Assembly: GCA_039177505.1 (NCBI GenBank)
Contig: JBCDFR010000019.1
Coordinates: forward strand, 5,760 to 69,759
Reading direction: 5' to 3'
DNA from: JABSQH01 sp039177505
GTDB taxonomy: Bacteria; Actinomycetota; Acidimicrobiia; Acidimicrobiales; Ilumatobacteraceae
DNA: 64,000 bases
The notes beneath the pieces were generated by a model, which saw nothing but the letters and a program-made list of their open reading frames with translations, did no database searches and was not told the origin of the DNA. A program made the position numbers and the translations under genes. Of the stretch, positions 16,327 to 25,708 are shown one piece after another. Position 1 is the stretch's first letter; every line of letters starts with the position of its first letter.

Positions 16327-17172
16327 TCACCCACGTGGAGTGTGGTCGTAGAACACACGGAGGGCGCGGCTGAGAACTGCGCCCGGGACGGTGGCGTGAA
16401 ACTCGTCGGAGATCTCAGCGCTGACAAGTGCGAGCGTCGGGTCGTCTCGCGAGGTGAGCTGGTGCACGAACCGGTGCATGTCGGCGACCATGTCAAGGTG
16501 CGCCGCCGGCGGTTTGGCAGGGTGCCCGAGTGGAAGGTTCCGACCCTCGATGCGGCGACCAGAGTCGGTCTCTAGCGACCCGATCCCGAAGTACACCTGC
16601 GAGCGCAGACCATCGCGTTCGACGGAATCACCTTCGATGTCGAAGATGACTTCGTTGTCCCACCACAGCGACGGACTGCTCACGATGTAGCGATCGAAGC
16701 TGGTCGGTGCGGTGAGCAGGGCGTACGTTCCCAACAGCCCACCGAGCGAGTGTCCGAAGTACGTCGTGGCGCCGGTCAGACCCGGAAATCTCTCGGACAG
16801 CCACGATCGCAACTCGGTCGAACAGAATTCGATGAACGCGTCGGCGCCGCCCGAAGGGACGCCTTGTGGACTCGTTGTGGGTGTCAGGTCGCGGGTTCTG
16901 ACGTCGATGGTGTCGATGACGGTGTCGGCGTCGGTGTACCCCACCCCGAGGACCAGGAGAGACGGAACGAGCGCCGGAATCTGCATCAATCGGACCGTGT
17001 CAACCGTCAGCCCAAAGAGCCCGTTCGCATCGGTCACCAGCAGAACGTCGCGTGGTTCGGGGCCGCAGTGGCCGATGAAGATCCGAAACCTGTCGTTGAC
17101 CGACTCGGACCACAGGTCATGGACCTCGGTGCCTCCCAATGCCTGCGCCATCTGTCCAGTCTTTCGCACCAT
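16327..17172 (-). CDS. esterase-D/IroE-like alpha/beta hydrolase
   Basis: About 281 residues of the bacterial esterase family that includes Fes/IroE-type and acetyl-xylan esterases. The nucleophile elbow is GHSLGG (Ser), preceded by a long helix-turn (FIEFCSTELRSWLSERFPG). RYIVSSPSLWWD is a family landmark, and late His/Asp residues are present. It has no signal peptide, so it acts in the cytoplasm unless exported otherwise. I chose the ATG at 17172 because GGAG precedes it by 9 bases; GTG 17193 and ATG 17151 are alternatives. It lies 187 bases downstream of the glycosidase pair on the same strand and might serve deacylation of the same sugars (inference). Confidence 0.75.
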   Translation of the reverse strand: MVRKTGQMAQALGGTEVHDLWSESVNDRFRIFIGHCGPEPRDVLLVTDANGLFGLTVDTVRLMQIPALVPSLLVLGVGYTDADTVIDTIDVRTRDLTPTTSPQGVPSGGADAFIEFCSTELRSWLSERFPGLTGATTYFGHSLGGLLGTYALLTAPTSFDRYIVSSPSLWWDNEVIFDIEGDSVERDGLRSQVYFGIGSLETDSGRRIEGRNLPLGHPAKPPAAHLDMVADMHRFVHQLTSRDDPTLALVSAEISDEFHATVPGAVLSRALRVFYDHTPRG

Positions 17173-17359
17173 CACCACCCGCTCCGACACCACGGAGAAG
17201 CGACTGCGACACGCGCTCCCAACGCACCCGCATCACCCGCGCCGACGTCCCCGCTCAACCGACCCAAAGAGCCTGAGAGCAGCTTGAACGATCTGCTCCC
17301 GTTGTGCCGAGCGCTGGCTCGAATCGTCCCTCGGTTCAGCCGGGTTCAATCGGTGGATG

Positions 17360-19084
17360 TCAACGACGCCGGAACCACACCGCCGAGTCGGCGGGGATCG
17401 CCGCTGCGCCGGGTGCGTGCGTGCCCGACCACAACACTGCTGTCGCCCCATCTTCCACGATCATCCCGGCATCGATCGCCGCTGGCGACACGTTGAGGAT
17501 CACGGTGTAGCGGCCACGCTGGAATCCGATCGCGCCGTTGCCGAGGTCGAGCATCTCGATGTCGTACGGCTCGTTGCGCAGCACTCGGCGGGCCGCGGCC
17601 ATCGCGCGGTAGAGGTGCAACGTCGAGCCGGAATGGGCCTCAGCTGTCGACACGGCATGTTCGCCCCAATCGGCCGGTTGGGGGAGCCACGGGGGAGCGG
17701 TCGTTGCGTCAGGCGAGAAACCGAAGTTGGCGCCGGCCGAGGAGTGCCAGGGCATGGGCACTCGGCAGCCGTCGCGGCCGAGGGTCTCACCACCCGTCCG
17801 CTCGACGACCGGGTCTTGTCGTGCCTCGAGCGGAATGTCGAGCACTTCGGGAAGGCCGAGCTCTTCGCCTTGGTACAGGTACAGGCTTCCCGGCAGGGCG
17901 CCGGTGAACACGATCGCCGCACGTGCGCGCCTGGTTCCCAGCGCGTCCTCACCGGGGTCGGACGACAGCATCAGATTGAGATCGGTCCACGTGTCGGGAT
18001 CGGTCGCCGCAGAGCGGCCCAGTCGGGTGACGATGCGCTGCGTGTCGTGGTTGTTGAGCGTCCAGGCGGGCGGCGAACCCGACATCGAATAGGCCAGGAG
18101 GGGATCGTCGACCGATCGACGAACCGACTGTTGATCCCAGGGCGACAACATCACGTCGAAGGCGAACGCCTGGTGGAACTGGTCGGGCTCGGTGAACTCG
18201 GCCATCAACTCGGGTTGCCGAACCAGGTACGCCTCGGCGACCATCATCAACTCACGTCCGTGACGCTCGGCGTACCGATCGATCGTGTCCCGCCACGCTC
18301 GCCAGACGTCGTGACCCTCTGGTCGAAAGATCGTGAACTCGTTGGTCCATGGGATCTGCAGCGGGTCGAGGTCAGGCGGGTCGACCACCTGGTCGGGGAG
18401 ATCGGGGTGCTTGCCGACCGGTTGGATCGCGTCGACCCGGAACCCGTCGACGCCGCGGTCGAACCAGAAGGTGAGCACCTCGGCGAACATCTCGGCGACG
18501 TCGGGATTCGTGTGGTTGAAGTCCGGTTGATACGGGCTGAAGGTGCCGAGGTACCACTGCGGGTCATCGTCGGGCGCTCCCGCCTCGTTGGCCTGTGTCC
18601 AGGCCGAACCACCGAACCCGGCCAGCCAGTTGTTCGGTGGCCTATCGGCGCCCGCTGCGCCCGGACGGCCATCGCGGAACCAGAATCGATCGCGCTCTGG
18701 GCTCCCCGGCGGGGCCGCCAACGCGGCCTTGAACCACGGGTGTTGGTCGCTGCAGTGGTTGGGCACGATGTCCATCAGCACCCGCAATGAACGCTGGTGC
18801 GCACCGGCGACCAGCGCATCGAACACCTCGAGCGTGCCGTACTCGGGATCGATTGCGAAGTAGTCGCTGACGTCGTAGCCGTGGTCGCGCTGCGGCGACG
18901 GGTAACACGGGTTGAGCCAGATGCCGTCGACACCGAGCTCGGCGATGTAGTCGAGGTGCTGGCGGATCCCGTCGAGGTCGCCGACGCCGTCGCCGGTCGA
19001 GTCGGCGAACGATCGCACGTACACCTGATAGATGAGCGCGTCGTGCCACCAGGTGCGACCGGTCGGAGTGTCGGCCATCGTCAC
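17360..19084 (-). CDS. GH13 alpha-glucosidase (oligo-1,6-glucosidase type)
   Basis: A 574-residue glycoside hydrolase of family 13. The (beta/alpha)8 barrel motifs are complete: DIVPNH (residues 105-110), GFRVDAI with nucleophile Asp218, MVAEAY with acid/base Glu284, and NNHD with Asp347. The N-terminus WWHDALIYQVYVRSF is typical of the oligo-1,6-/alpha-glucosidase subgroup, which cleaves small malto- and isomalto-oligosaccharides in the cytoplasm; there is no signal peptide. The GTG at 19084 overlaps the GH3 gene stop (GTGA); ATG 19078 is an alternative two codons later. With the GH3 enzyme it forms a two-gene sugar-degrading operon. Confidence 0.93.
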   Translation of the reverse strand: MTMADTPTGRTWWHDALIYQVYVRSFADSTGDGVGDLDGIRQHLDYIAELGVDGIWLNPCYPSPQRDHGYDVSDYFAIDPEYGTLEVFDALVAGAHQRSLRVLMDIVPNHCSDQHPWFKAALAAPPGSPERDRFWFRDGRPGAAGADRPPNNWLAGFGGSAWTQANEAGAPDDDPQWYLGTFSPYQPDFNHTNPDVAEMFAEVLTFWFDRGVDGFRVDAIQPVGKHPDLPDQVVDPPDLDPLQIPWTNEFTIFRPEGHDVWRAWRDTIDRYAERHGRELMMVAEAYLVRQPELMAEFTEPDQFHQAFAFDVMLSPWDQQSVRRSVDDPLLAYSMSGSPPAWTLNNHDTQRIVTRLGRSAATDPDTWTDLNLMLSSDPGEDALGTRRARAAIVFTGALPGSLYLYQGEELGLPEVLDIPLEARQDPVVERTGGETLGRDGCRVPMPWHSSAGANFGFSPDATTAPPWLPQPADWGEHAVSTAEAHSGSTLHLYRAMAAARRVLRNEPYDIEMLDLGNGAIGFQRGRYTVILNVSPAAIDAGMIVEDGATAVLWSGTHAPGAAAIPADSAVWFRRR

Positions 19085-21615
19085 TCGACGGTGATCTTCA
19101 CGCGCTCGTGGAAGGCCTCGGCCGACGAGGCGATCACGAGGTCATACTCGCCCGGATCGACCACCCAACCGTGCGAGCGGGTGTCCCAGCGGGCAAACGC
19201 ATCGGTGGAGAAAACGAGCTCGATTGTGGTCGACGTGTCCGCTGCCAACACTCGCTTGGCGAATGCCTTGAGTTCCTTGGGGGGTCGCACGGCGCTCGGT
19301 TCGATCGGTGCTACGTAGCCCTGCACAACGACGGTCGTCTCGCGGTCGCCCGCTGTGATCGGCACGGTCACCACGATCGGGCTCGTCGCCAGCGCGGCGC
19401 GCCTCACTACGCTTGCCGACGCATTCACCGAGCCCCACGACGCGGTGCCGTAGCTCAGACCATGGCCGAACGGGAATCGTGTCGGTATCTCGCGTGCCTC
19501 GTAGCCGCGGTAGCCCATGAAGAGGCCCTCGCCGTACCGCTGCGTGGAGCCGCCACAGGCGTCGTGGTCGGGCTGATGATGGAGGTAGGCGGGATGATCG
19601 GCCAGTCGCCGGGGGATCGTGATCGGCAGTCTGCCGCCTGGATCGGCGTCTCCGAACAGCACATCGACGAGCGCTTCGGCCTGCTCCTGACCGGCGAAGA
19701 ACGAGGTGAGGACCGCAGGCGCGCCGCCGTCACCGGCCCAGTCCATCGTGACCGGGGAGCCCGTGTTGACGATGACGGCGGTATTCGGGTTGGCCGCGGC
19801 GACGCGCTCGACGAGCTCGTCTTGGCGACCCGGCAGATCCATCGTGGTGCGGTCGAAGCCTTCGGTCTCCCACTCGTCGTTCGTGCCGACCATCACGATC
19901 GCGGCGTCGGCGTCGGCGGCTGCGGCCACCGCTCGGTCGAGCAGCGCGTCGTAGTCCTCGTGGGGTCGGAATCCGACGCGGAACGCTGCGAACCCGTTCT
20001 CGGCCGAGGTGGCCCAATCGACTTCGACGTCGACCGGCTCGCCGGCACGCATCTCGATTTCGGCGGTGACCTCGATGCTGCCGTACCCGAAGAACTCGGT
20101 GCTGCGCGGCAGCTCGCCGTTCGGGTCATCGGCGATCGTCACGCCGCCCACGCGGGCGACGACGGGGCCCGTCGACACGACCCCGACGGTGTGCGTGCCG
20201 TCGATATCTGGAACGAACCGTCCGCGAACGCGAGCGGAAAAGGCGCGCGGGTCGACCCCGTCGGGCACCGATCCGAAGAATCGCACCAGCGACGTCGGTG
20301 CGGGCTGGGTGAGTTCGGTCGGTCCGGTCCAGTCGGTGCCGTTGACGTACTCGATCTCCATGCCGGTCTGCCGATCGCCGACGCTCGGGACGCCGACCGG
20401 TGGGAGCAGTTGGCTCCCGCGGGCCAGGGGGGTGAGGCGGTCGATGCGTACACCGGGCTCGTAGACGACGGCGACATCGGTGTCGGTGCCTGGTCCGATC
20501 CGCTCCTCGAGTGCCGTGCACAGCGTTCGATGGCCGAGGGGCACGAGGCTGGCCGAACCTCCTCCCATCGAACGATCGATGGCGGCATTCGGCCCGACGA
20601 CGGCAACCCGTTTCATCGCCTGGACGTCGAACGGAAGCACGCGACTGCCGTCGCGCTCGTCGTTGCGCAACAAGATGGTGCCGGCGATCGCCGCACGCCT
20701 AGTCAGCGCTCGCTCGGCGGGATCGTCGACGCTCACCTCCTCCGCGTCCGCCGCCCGCTCGTCTGCGTGCACCCGGTTGGCGAGCACCAGCAGATCGCGA
20801 ACCAGCTCGTCGACCCGCGATTCGTCGATCTCGCCAGCGCCGACGGCGTCTTCCAGAAACCGTCCATACACCCGTACCGGCGCCGGCATCTCGAGGTTCA
20901 GTCCGGCCTGTGCTGACAACACGGTTTCGTGCGCGCCGAACCAATCGGAGACGACGAATCCGTCGAAGCCCCACTCGTCGCGCAAGACGCCGGTGAGTAG
21001 GTCTCGATTGCTGGCGCAGAAGGTGCCACCCAGCCGGTTGTAGGCGCTCATGATGCCCCACGCTCCGGCATCTCGAACCACTCGCTCGAAGGGGCGCAGG
21101 TACAGCTCGCGCTGAGTCCGTTCGTCCATTTGGACATCGACGCGCATCCGGTCGATCTCGGTGTCGTTGCCGACGAAATGTTTGACGGTCACGCCGACCT
21201 GTTGGCTCTGGACGCCGCGCACGTACGAGGTCGCCAGCTGTGCGGTGAGCTCTGGATCCTCGCTGTAGCACTCGAACGTGCGACCGCCGAGCGGTGTGCG
21301 GTGGAGGTTGATCGTGGGGGCGAGCAACACGTGCGCTGCCTTCCGGCGCGCTTCGGTGCCGAGCAGTTCGCCGATCTGCCCGGCCAAGTCGGGGTCCCAC
21401 GTCGAGCCGAGCGTGATCGCCGAGGGAACGACGACCCCGGGCGTTCCGGAACCGCCGTGGCCCTCGCCGCGCACACCCGCAGGGCCGTCAGACATCTTGA
21501 TCGGCGGCACGCCGGCCTCGGAATAGTCCATCGTTCGCCACGTCGTGGCGCCGGTGAGCAGTCGGCACTTCTGCTCGATGGTCAGTGCGGCCAGCGCCGC
21601 GTCGATGTCGATCAC
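19081..21615 (-). CDS. GH3 beta-glucosidase with PA14 insertion
   Basis: An 844-residue family-3 glycosidase. The first barrel domain carries KHFVGND at 145-151 and the nucleophile Asp224 in VVSDWFG; the alpha/beta sandwich domain carries VVGPNA. A PA14-like beta domain (GRFVPDIDGTHTVGVVSTGP) is inserted at about residues 410-560, and a fibronectin-III-like domain ends the protein. This order is typical of intracellular beta-glucosidases acting on oligosaccharides or glucosides. No signal peptide is present. The GTG start at 21615 gives IDIDAALAALT and lies 35 bases from the divergent MFS gene, so the pair may share regulation, with the transporter importing the sugar (inference). Confidence 0.93.
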   Translation of the reverse strand: MIDIDAALAALTIEQKCRLLTGATTWRTMDYSEAGVPPIKMSDGPAGVRGEGHGGSGTPGVVVPSAITLGSTWDPDLAGQIGELLGTEARRKAAHVLLAPTINLHRTPLGGRTFECYSEDPELTAQLATSYVRGVQSQQVGVTVKHFVGNDTEIDRMRVDVQMDERTQRELYLRPFERVVRDAGAWGIMSAYNRLGGTFCASNRDLLTGVLRDEWGFDGFVVSDWFGAHETVLSAQAGLNLEMPAPVRVYGRFLEDAVGAGEIDESRVDELVRDLLVLANRVHADERAADAEEVSVDDPAERALTRRAAIAGTILLRNDERDGSRVLPFDVQAMKRVAVVGPNAAIDRSMGGGSASLVPLGHRTLCTALEERIGPGTDTDVAVVYEPGVRIDRLTPLARGSQLLPPVGVPSVGDRQTGMEIEYVNGTDWTGPTELTQPAPTSLVRFFGSVPDGVDPRAFSARVRGRFVPDIDGTHTVGVVSTGPVVARVGGVTIADDPNGELPRSTEFFGYGSIEVTAEIEMRAGEPVDVEVDWATSAENGFAAFRVGFRPHEDYDALLDRAVAAAADADAAIVMVGTNDEWETEGFDRTTMDLPGRQDELVERVAAANPNTAVIVNTGSPVTMDWAGDGGAPAVLTSFFAGQEQAEALVDVLFGDADPGGRLPITIPRRLADHPAYLHHQPDHDACGGSTQRYGEGLFMGYRGYEAREIPTRFPFGHGLSYGTASWGSVNASASVVRRAALATSPIVVTVPITAGDRETTVVVQGYVAPIEPSAVRPPKELKAFAKRVLAADTSTTIELVFSTDAFARWDTRSHGWVVDPGEYDLVIASSAEAFHERVKITVE

Positions 21616-21650
21616 CCGGTCATCATGGCACCAGGTGCAACACTCCGGGC

Positions 21651-22871
21651 ATGACGGACGATCGCCGTGCCCTGCGTGCGGTCGCGCTGCAGTTCTTCGC
21701 CAACGGGATGGTGTACGGGACGTTCATTCCGCGCCTCCCCGAGATCCGCGATCGCGTCGACATCTCCGTCGGCGTGCTCGGGATCGTCTTGATGTGCGGC
21801 AGTATCGCCGGCCTGCTCGGCAGCCTCATTGCAAGCCGTGTCTGTCACCGCTTTGGAACCAAACGAGTGTTGATTGTCGGCGGCATCGTGTCGGTGGGAG
21901 CGCTCTCGATCGTCGGCTGGGCGACCACGCCTGCGGTGCTCGTCGCGGGACTGGCGATCGTGCTCTTCTTCGACGTGTTCATCGATGTGGCGATGAACAT
22001 CCAGGGGTCGGCGCTCAGCGCTCGTCGGCACACGCCGGTGATGAACCGACTGCACGGGCTGTGGAGTCTGGGCTCGGTGACCGCGGGCACGATCGCGGTG
22101 TTCGCCAGTCGCGCCGACCTGTCGCCGGCGTGGCATCTGACTGTGATCTCGGGGCTGCTCCTCGTAGCGCTGGCGATCGTTGCACCGGGTCTGTTGCCCA
22201 CCGACGAGCCGGTACCCGATGAGACGGCCGCCGCCGAGCCGGTTGCCGACGAGCGCATCGCTGGTGCCGCGGTCTCCGCGTCAGGGAACGAGCACGCATC
22301 GCCGACCGCGGCGGCATGGTCGCGGCAGGCGGCGATCGTGCTCGCAGTGGGCGGACTCGCGGCGATGACGTTGGAGGTCGGCAACGGCGACTGGGCTGCG
22401 TTCCGCGTCGGTGATGACCTCGATGCGGGAGCCGGTGTGGCCAGCGCTGCGTTCGTCGCGTTCACCGTCGGCATGACCATCGGTCGCTTCGGTGGCGACT
22501 TCGTGCTGGTCCGGGTTGGGCCCCGCCGGCTCGCTCAGGGCGCTGCAGCGGTCGCCGGCGTCGGTTCGGTATTGGCGACACTCGTTCCGGCGGTCGGTGC
22601 ATCCTTCGTCGGCTTCGTGCTCGGCGGGCTCGGTGTATCGGTGTTGTTCCCGGGTCTGTACGACGCGGCGGCCCAGACTCCGCGCGGCCGCGGCTTCGCC
22701 GCGATGTTGATCGGTCAACGCTTAGCGACGATCGTTGTGCCGCTGGCAATCGGTGGGTTGGCCGACACGGCGGCGCTCGGCATCGGTGACGCCATGGCCA
22801 TCATGTTGATCCCCGCCGCGATCGCCTCGTTCATCGCCACCACCGCTACCCCGAACACCACAGCCCGCTGA
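21651..22871 (+). CDS. MFS transporter
   Basis: A 406-residue major-facilitator protein with about 12 transmembrane segments split by a charged loop near residues 185-220 (rich in Glu, Ala and Pro). The opening FFANGMVYGTFIPRLPEI and FFDVFIDVAMNIQG are characteristic of the YbjJ/FucP-like branch. The substrate is not known. The ATG at 21651 is used because the upstream 22 codons overlap the divergent GH3 start and lack similarity. Head-to-head arrangement with the GH3-GH13 operon suggests sugar import. The gene is followed 7 bases later by the second 41-bp repeat. Confidence 0.85.
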   Translation: MTDDRRALRAVALQFFANGMVYGTFIPRLPEIRDRVDISVGVLGIVLMCGSIAGLLGSLIASRVCHRFGTKRVLIVGGIVSVGALSIVGWATTPAVLVAGLAIVLFFDVFIDVAMNIQGSALSARRHTPVMNRLHGLWSLGSVTAGTIAVFASRADLSPAWHLTVISGLLLVALAIVAPGLLPTDEPVPDETAAAEPVADERIAGAAVSASGNEHASPTAAAWSRQAAIVLAVGGLAAMTLEVGNGDWAAFRVGDDLDAGAGVASAAFVAFTVGMTIGRFGGDFVLVRVGPRRLAQGAAAVAGVGSVLATLVPAVGASFVGFVLGGLGVSVLFPGLYDAAAQTPRGRGFAAMLIGQRLATIVVPLAIGGLADTAALGIGDAMAIMLIPAAIASFIATTATPNTTAR

Positions 22872-22878
22872 CACCTCG

Positions 22879-22919
22879 CCGAAATACCGGGGATTCCGTG
22901 CGGATTTCGCACGTCCTGG
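22879..22919 (-). repeat. 41-bp structured intergenic repeat, copy B
   Basis: Inverted relative to copy A at 6361-6401. Read on the minus strand it has the same CGTGC...GCACG hairpin followed by GAATCCCCGG and TTTCGG, with differences mainly in the hairpin loop. As with copy A, it lies just after a plus-strand gene and before the 3' end of a minus-strand gene. Conservation over 41 bases in two unlinked convergent gaps makes chance unlikely. Confidence 0.7.
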
Positions 22920-22962
22920 CGACAATTTCGGGAAGGTCGGGGAGTGTTGCGGGTTCGACGCG

Positions 22963-23703
22963 TCAGAGTTCGTTCACGTCGAGGTGGTAATTGGGGTGCT
23001 CCCAGGTGTCGAGGGCGGCGACGCCTTCGGTGAGCAGGGCTCTCGCCAACTCGCCCTTGGCGGTCTTGCCGCCGTGGCCACCCGCCCGCCCGTCGGCGGT
23101 CACCAGATCGACGCGCACCGCGTGGCTCTCAGCCAGCGCGTCAGGGTCGAGCGCGGCACGATGCTCGAGCGGCAGGAGGTCGATCACCATGCGACGTGGT
23201 CGACTGCGCTTGGCCGTCGTCACCAATGCCGCAGAGGCGTCGTCGCGCCACCACGTCGAGAGCTTGCCGAGCGGTGGCAGCGATGCCGCCATCTTCAACC
23301 GGTAGTCAGGCACCGGGTCGTCGCCGCGCACAAGGCCGAGCAGACCCGAGACCACGATGATGCGGCGCCTGTTGACCGCGCCGACCGACGCCGGGTCGAG
23401 CGCCGTCCAGACCACCCCGGTGTATCTCTGCCATGCCGGCATCGTCGGCGCACCGATGAGGGTGCGGTTCGCCGCCTGACCACGATCGAATGCCGCGCCG
23501 CGCACCCCGAGCATCCGCTCGTCGCCTCCTTTGGACCGAGCCAGTGCCGACGCCACCGTCATCCGCGCTGCGCTGAGGGGTATCCCGAACGCGCCCTCTG
23601 ATGGTTCCCAGGCGGCGTCGATTCCGCCTTCGGCCTTGCCTTCCGAGGGCGGAAGGAGCAAGATTGGAACGTTGTTCGAAAAAGGTGCTGCGGCGCTCGT
23701 CAC
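22963..23703 (-). CDS. yaaA: YaaA family peroxide-stress protein
   Basis: A 246-residue YaaA (DUF328/UPF0246) family protein. The N-terminal LLLPPSEGK is the family signature, and RYTGVVWTALDP plus VVSGLLGLVRGDDPVPDYRLKM also match. E. coli YaaA limits intracellular iron and so reduces Fenton damage during peroxide stress. The frame is open to 23964, but similarity starts only at PILLLPPSEG, so I place the start at GTG 23703. It diverges from the ferredoxin gene by about 30 bases and faces the MFS gene tail to tail. Confidence 0.85.
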   Translation of the reverse strand: MTSAAAPFSNNVPILLLPPSEGKAEGGIDAAWEPSEGAFGIPLSAARMTVASALARSKGGDERMLGVRGAAFDRGQAANRTLIGAPTMPAWQRYTGVVWTALDPASVGAVNRRRIIVVSGLLGLVRGDDPVPDYRLKMAASLPPLGKLSTWWRDDASAALVTTAKRSRPRRMVIDLLPLEHRAALDPDALAESHAVRVDLVTADGRAGGHGGKTAKGELARALLTEGVAALDTWEHPNYHLDVNEL

Positions 23704-23733
23704 CGCGACACCATGCCTCCTACAGTGAGAGTG

Positions 23734-23928
23734 ATGCGAGTACACCTCGATGCCGAGAAGTGCCAGGGGCACAACCGTTGTTATGCCCTGGCGCCGGAAC
23801 TGTTCGATGTCGACGACTACGGCCAGGCCGTGTTGATCGGCGACGGCGATGTGCCAGCCGATCTCGAGGACAAGGCCAGGCTGGCAGCCTCGAACTGCCC
23901 CGAGTACGCGATCTCGATCACCGACTGA
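23734..23928 (+). CDS. [3Fe-4S] ferredoxin, P450 redox partner
   Basis: A 64-residue small ferredoxin. The ligand pattern is Cys-x2-His-x2-Cys (CQGHNRC) with a distant NCPEYA, so the usual second cysteine is His; such sequences bind [3Fe-4S] or labile clusters and pass electrons to cytochrome P450s. The MRVHLDAEKC opening is typical of this group, so I use the ATG at 23734; ATG 23713 would add seven residues. The P450 gene begins 66 bases downstream on the same strand, giving a clear partner. No ferredoxin reductase is encoded nearby. Confidence 0.88.
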   Translation: MRVHLDAEKCQGHNRCYALAPELFDVDDYGQAVLIGDGDVPADLEDKARLAASNCPEYAISITD

Positions 23929-23994
23929 ACCGACGAATGTCCTGAACCGAAGTACGTCACACACCTCTTACGTCACACACCTCTGGGGATACCG

Positions 23995-25317
23995 ATGACC
24001 GACACCGTCGAGAACAAGCAATCAGCGCCCGAGCCGATCATCGGCCCCTCCCCTGAGGGGACCGAACTGTGGGAGCGCGAGCCGTACGACGCGGCCGACT
24101 ACGGCGAGGTCGACGACTACCGGACCGACTTCGATCACGCGTGGCCGGGCTACAACCCCAACGCTCCAGAGGTCTGGAAGGAACTGCGCGAGTCGGGTTG
24201 CCCGGTGGCGCACACCGACAGGTACGGCGGAATGTGGGCTCCGATCACCCACGACACCGTGCAGGAGGTGGCGTACGACACCGAGAACTTCACTAGCCGC
24301 AGCGTCGTCGTGTCGACGTTGCGGCCCGGCGAGTTGTCGTTGCCCGCACCGATCGGGGTCGCCCCTCCGATCTCCAGCGATCCGCCGTTCCACAACGTCG
24401 CGCGCCGCCTGCTGCTGCCCCCGTTTGCGCCGAAGAAGATCGCCGAGTGGGAGCCCGAGGTGCACACACTGTGCCGGCGGCTGCTGGACGAGATGGGTGA
24501 GATCGAGGCCGGCGAGACCGTGATCGATGCCGCGGTGCAATACGCCCAGCACATCCCGGTCAACATCATCGGGCGCATGCTGGGATTCCCGGAGGAGGAC
24601 GAAGCACTCTTCCGCGAGTTCGTGCACAACACCCTGGAGCGCATCAACCAGGACCCGCGCGAGCGTCAGGTCGAAGACGACAAGCGGCTCGATCTGTACA
24701 TCGAGCGCCAGGTGCAGGACCACATCGAGAACCCGCGTGACGACCTCACGTCGTACCTCCTCAACGCCGAGATCGAGGGCAACAAGCTCGAGCCCGACCA
24801 CGTCATCGGCTCGATCATCCTGCTGCTCATCGCCGGGATCGACACCACCTGGTCGGCGATCGGCTCATCGCTGTGGCATCTCGCCCACCACCCCGACGAT
24901 CTCGATCGGTTGGTGCAGGAGCCAGAGCTGATGGACTTCGCAATCGAGGAGTTCCTGCGGGCATATGCCCCCGTCACGATGGCTCGTCTGGTGGCCAAGG
25001 ACAACGATTTCCACGGCTGCCCGATGAAGAAGGACGATTGGGTGCTCCTGCCGTTCCCCGCAGCCAATCGCGATCCGAAGCAGTTCGAAGACAGCGACAA
25101 GTTCGTGATCGACCGCGAGGAGAACCGTCACGCCGCGTTCGGCCTGGGCATCCACCGGTGCCTCGGTTCCAACCTCGCCCGTCTCGAGTTGCGGGTCGCG
25201 GTGCAAGAGTTCATCGCCCGGTTCCCGAAGTTCGAGTTGGCTGGCGACACGCGGTGGAGCGTGGGTCAAATTCGCGGACCTCGCGAACTGCCGGTGCGAA
25301 TTCTCGAGACCGCCTGA
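23995..25317 (+). CDS. cytochrome P450
   Basis: A 440-residue soluble bacterial P450. The haem-ligand motif FGLGIHRCLG puts the thiolate at Cys389. The oxygen-activation helix reads AGIDTTW at 280-286 (acidic-Thr pair), and an ExxR pair is seen in EEFLRAY. It has no membrane anchor. The ATG at 23995 is followed by an acidic N-terminus (EREPYDAADYGEVDDY) seen in many actinobacterial P450s. It probably receives electrons from the ferredoxin encoded 66 bases upstream. The substrate cannot be read from sequence; steroids, terpenes and fatty acids are all possible. Confidence 0.95.
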   Translation: MTDTVENKQSAPEPIIGPSPEGTELWEREPYDAADYGEVDDYRTDFDHAWPGYNPNAPEVWKELRESGCPVAHTDRYGGMWAPITHDTVQEVAYDTENFTSRSVVVSTLRPGELSLPAPIGVAPPISSDPPFHNVARRLLLPPFAPKKIAEWEPEVHTLCRRLLDEMGEIEAGETVIDAAVQYAQHIPVNIIGRMLGFPEEDEALFREFVHNTLERINQDPRERQVEDDKRLDLYIERQVQDHIENPRDDLTSYLLNAEIEGNKLEPDHVIGSIILLLIAGIDTTWSAIGSSLWHLAHHPDDLDRLVQEPELMDFAIEEFLRAYAPVTMARLVAKDNDFHGCPMKKDDWVLLPFPAANRDPKQFEDSDKFVIDREENRHAAFGLGIHRCLGSNLARLELRVAVQEFIARFPKFELAGDTRWSVGQIRGPRELPVRILETA

Positions 25318-25375
25318 CGCTCCGCCCGAGCCGCCCGCGTTCGGGGCGCGTCCGGGCCGTCAGTCGTGAACTGGG

Positions 25376-25708
25376 TCAGCCGACGATCGCGGCGGCCGCA
25401 GCGGCAGCTCCCACCGCAAGAACGAACGTTAGCGCGGCGTATGGCACGCCGCGGCGCCAGCCCAGGCGGCGGACTTCCAACGCAAACGACGAGAACGTCG
25501 TGAGCGCGCCACACAGTCCCACACCGAGGACCGTGACCGTCGTTTTGCTCAGATCCGCCGCCACGAGCGCTCCGAGCAGGGCGCTGCCAACGATGTTGAC
25601 GGCGAGCAGCGCCGCCCACGTTGCGGCGAGTTGGTGCACGAGATGGCGACCGATTGCACCGCCGGCGGCGGCGAGCCCGAAGGCCACCGCGGTGACGACG
25701 GCGCTCAT
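25376..25708 (-). CDS. crcB: fluoride channel Fluc/CrcB, subunit 2
   Basis: A 110-residue membrane protein with four helices. Family motifs include GGAIGRHLV near the N-terminus, LLAVNIVGSALLG (the Asn that lines the pore) and GLCGALTTFSSFALE (the phenylalanine box). Fluc channels export fluoride, dimerise in antiparallel fashion, and in many Gram-positive bacteria are encoded as two unequal genes, as here. The ATG overlaps the stop of the upstream crcB as ATGA. I find no fluoride riboswitch upstream. Confidence 0.9.
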   Translation of the reverse strand: MSAVVTAVAFGLAAAGGAIGRHLVHQLAATWAALLAVNIVGSALLGALVAADLSKTTVTVLGVGLCGALTTFSSFALEVRRLGWRRGVPYAALTFVLAVGAAAAAAAIVG

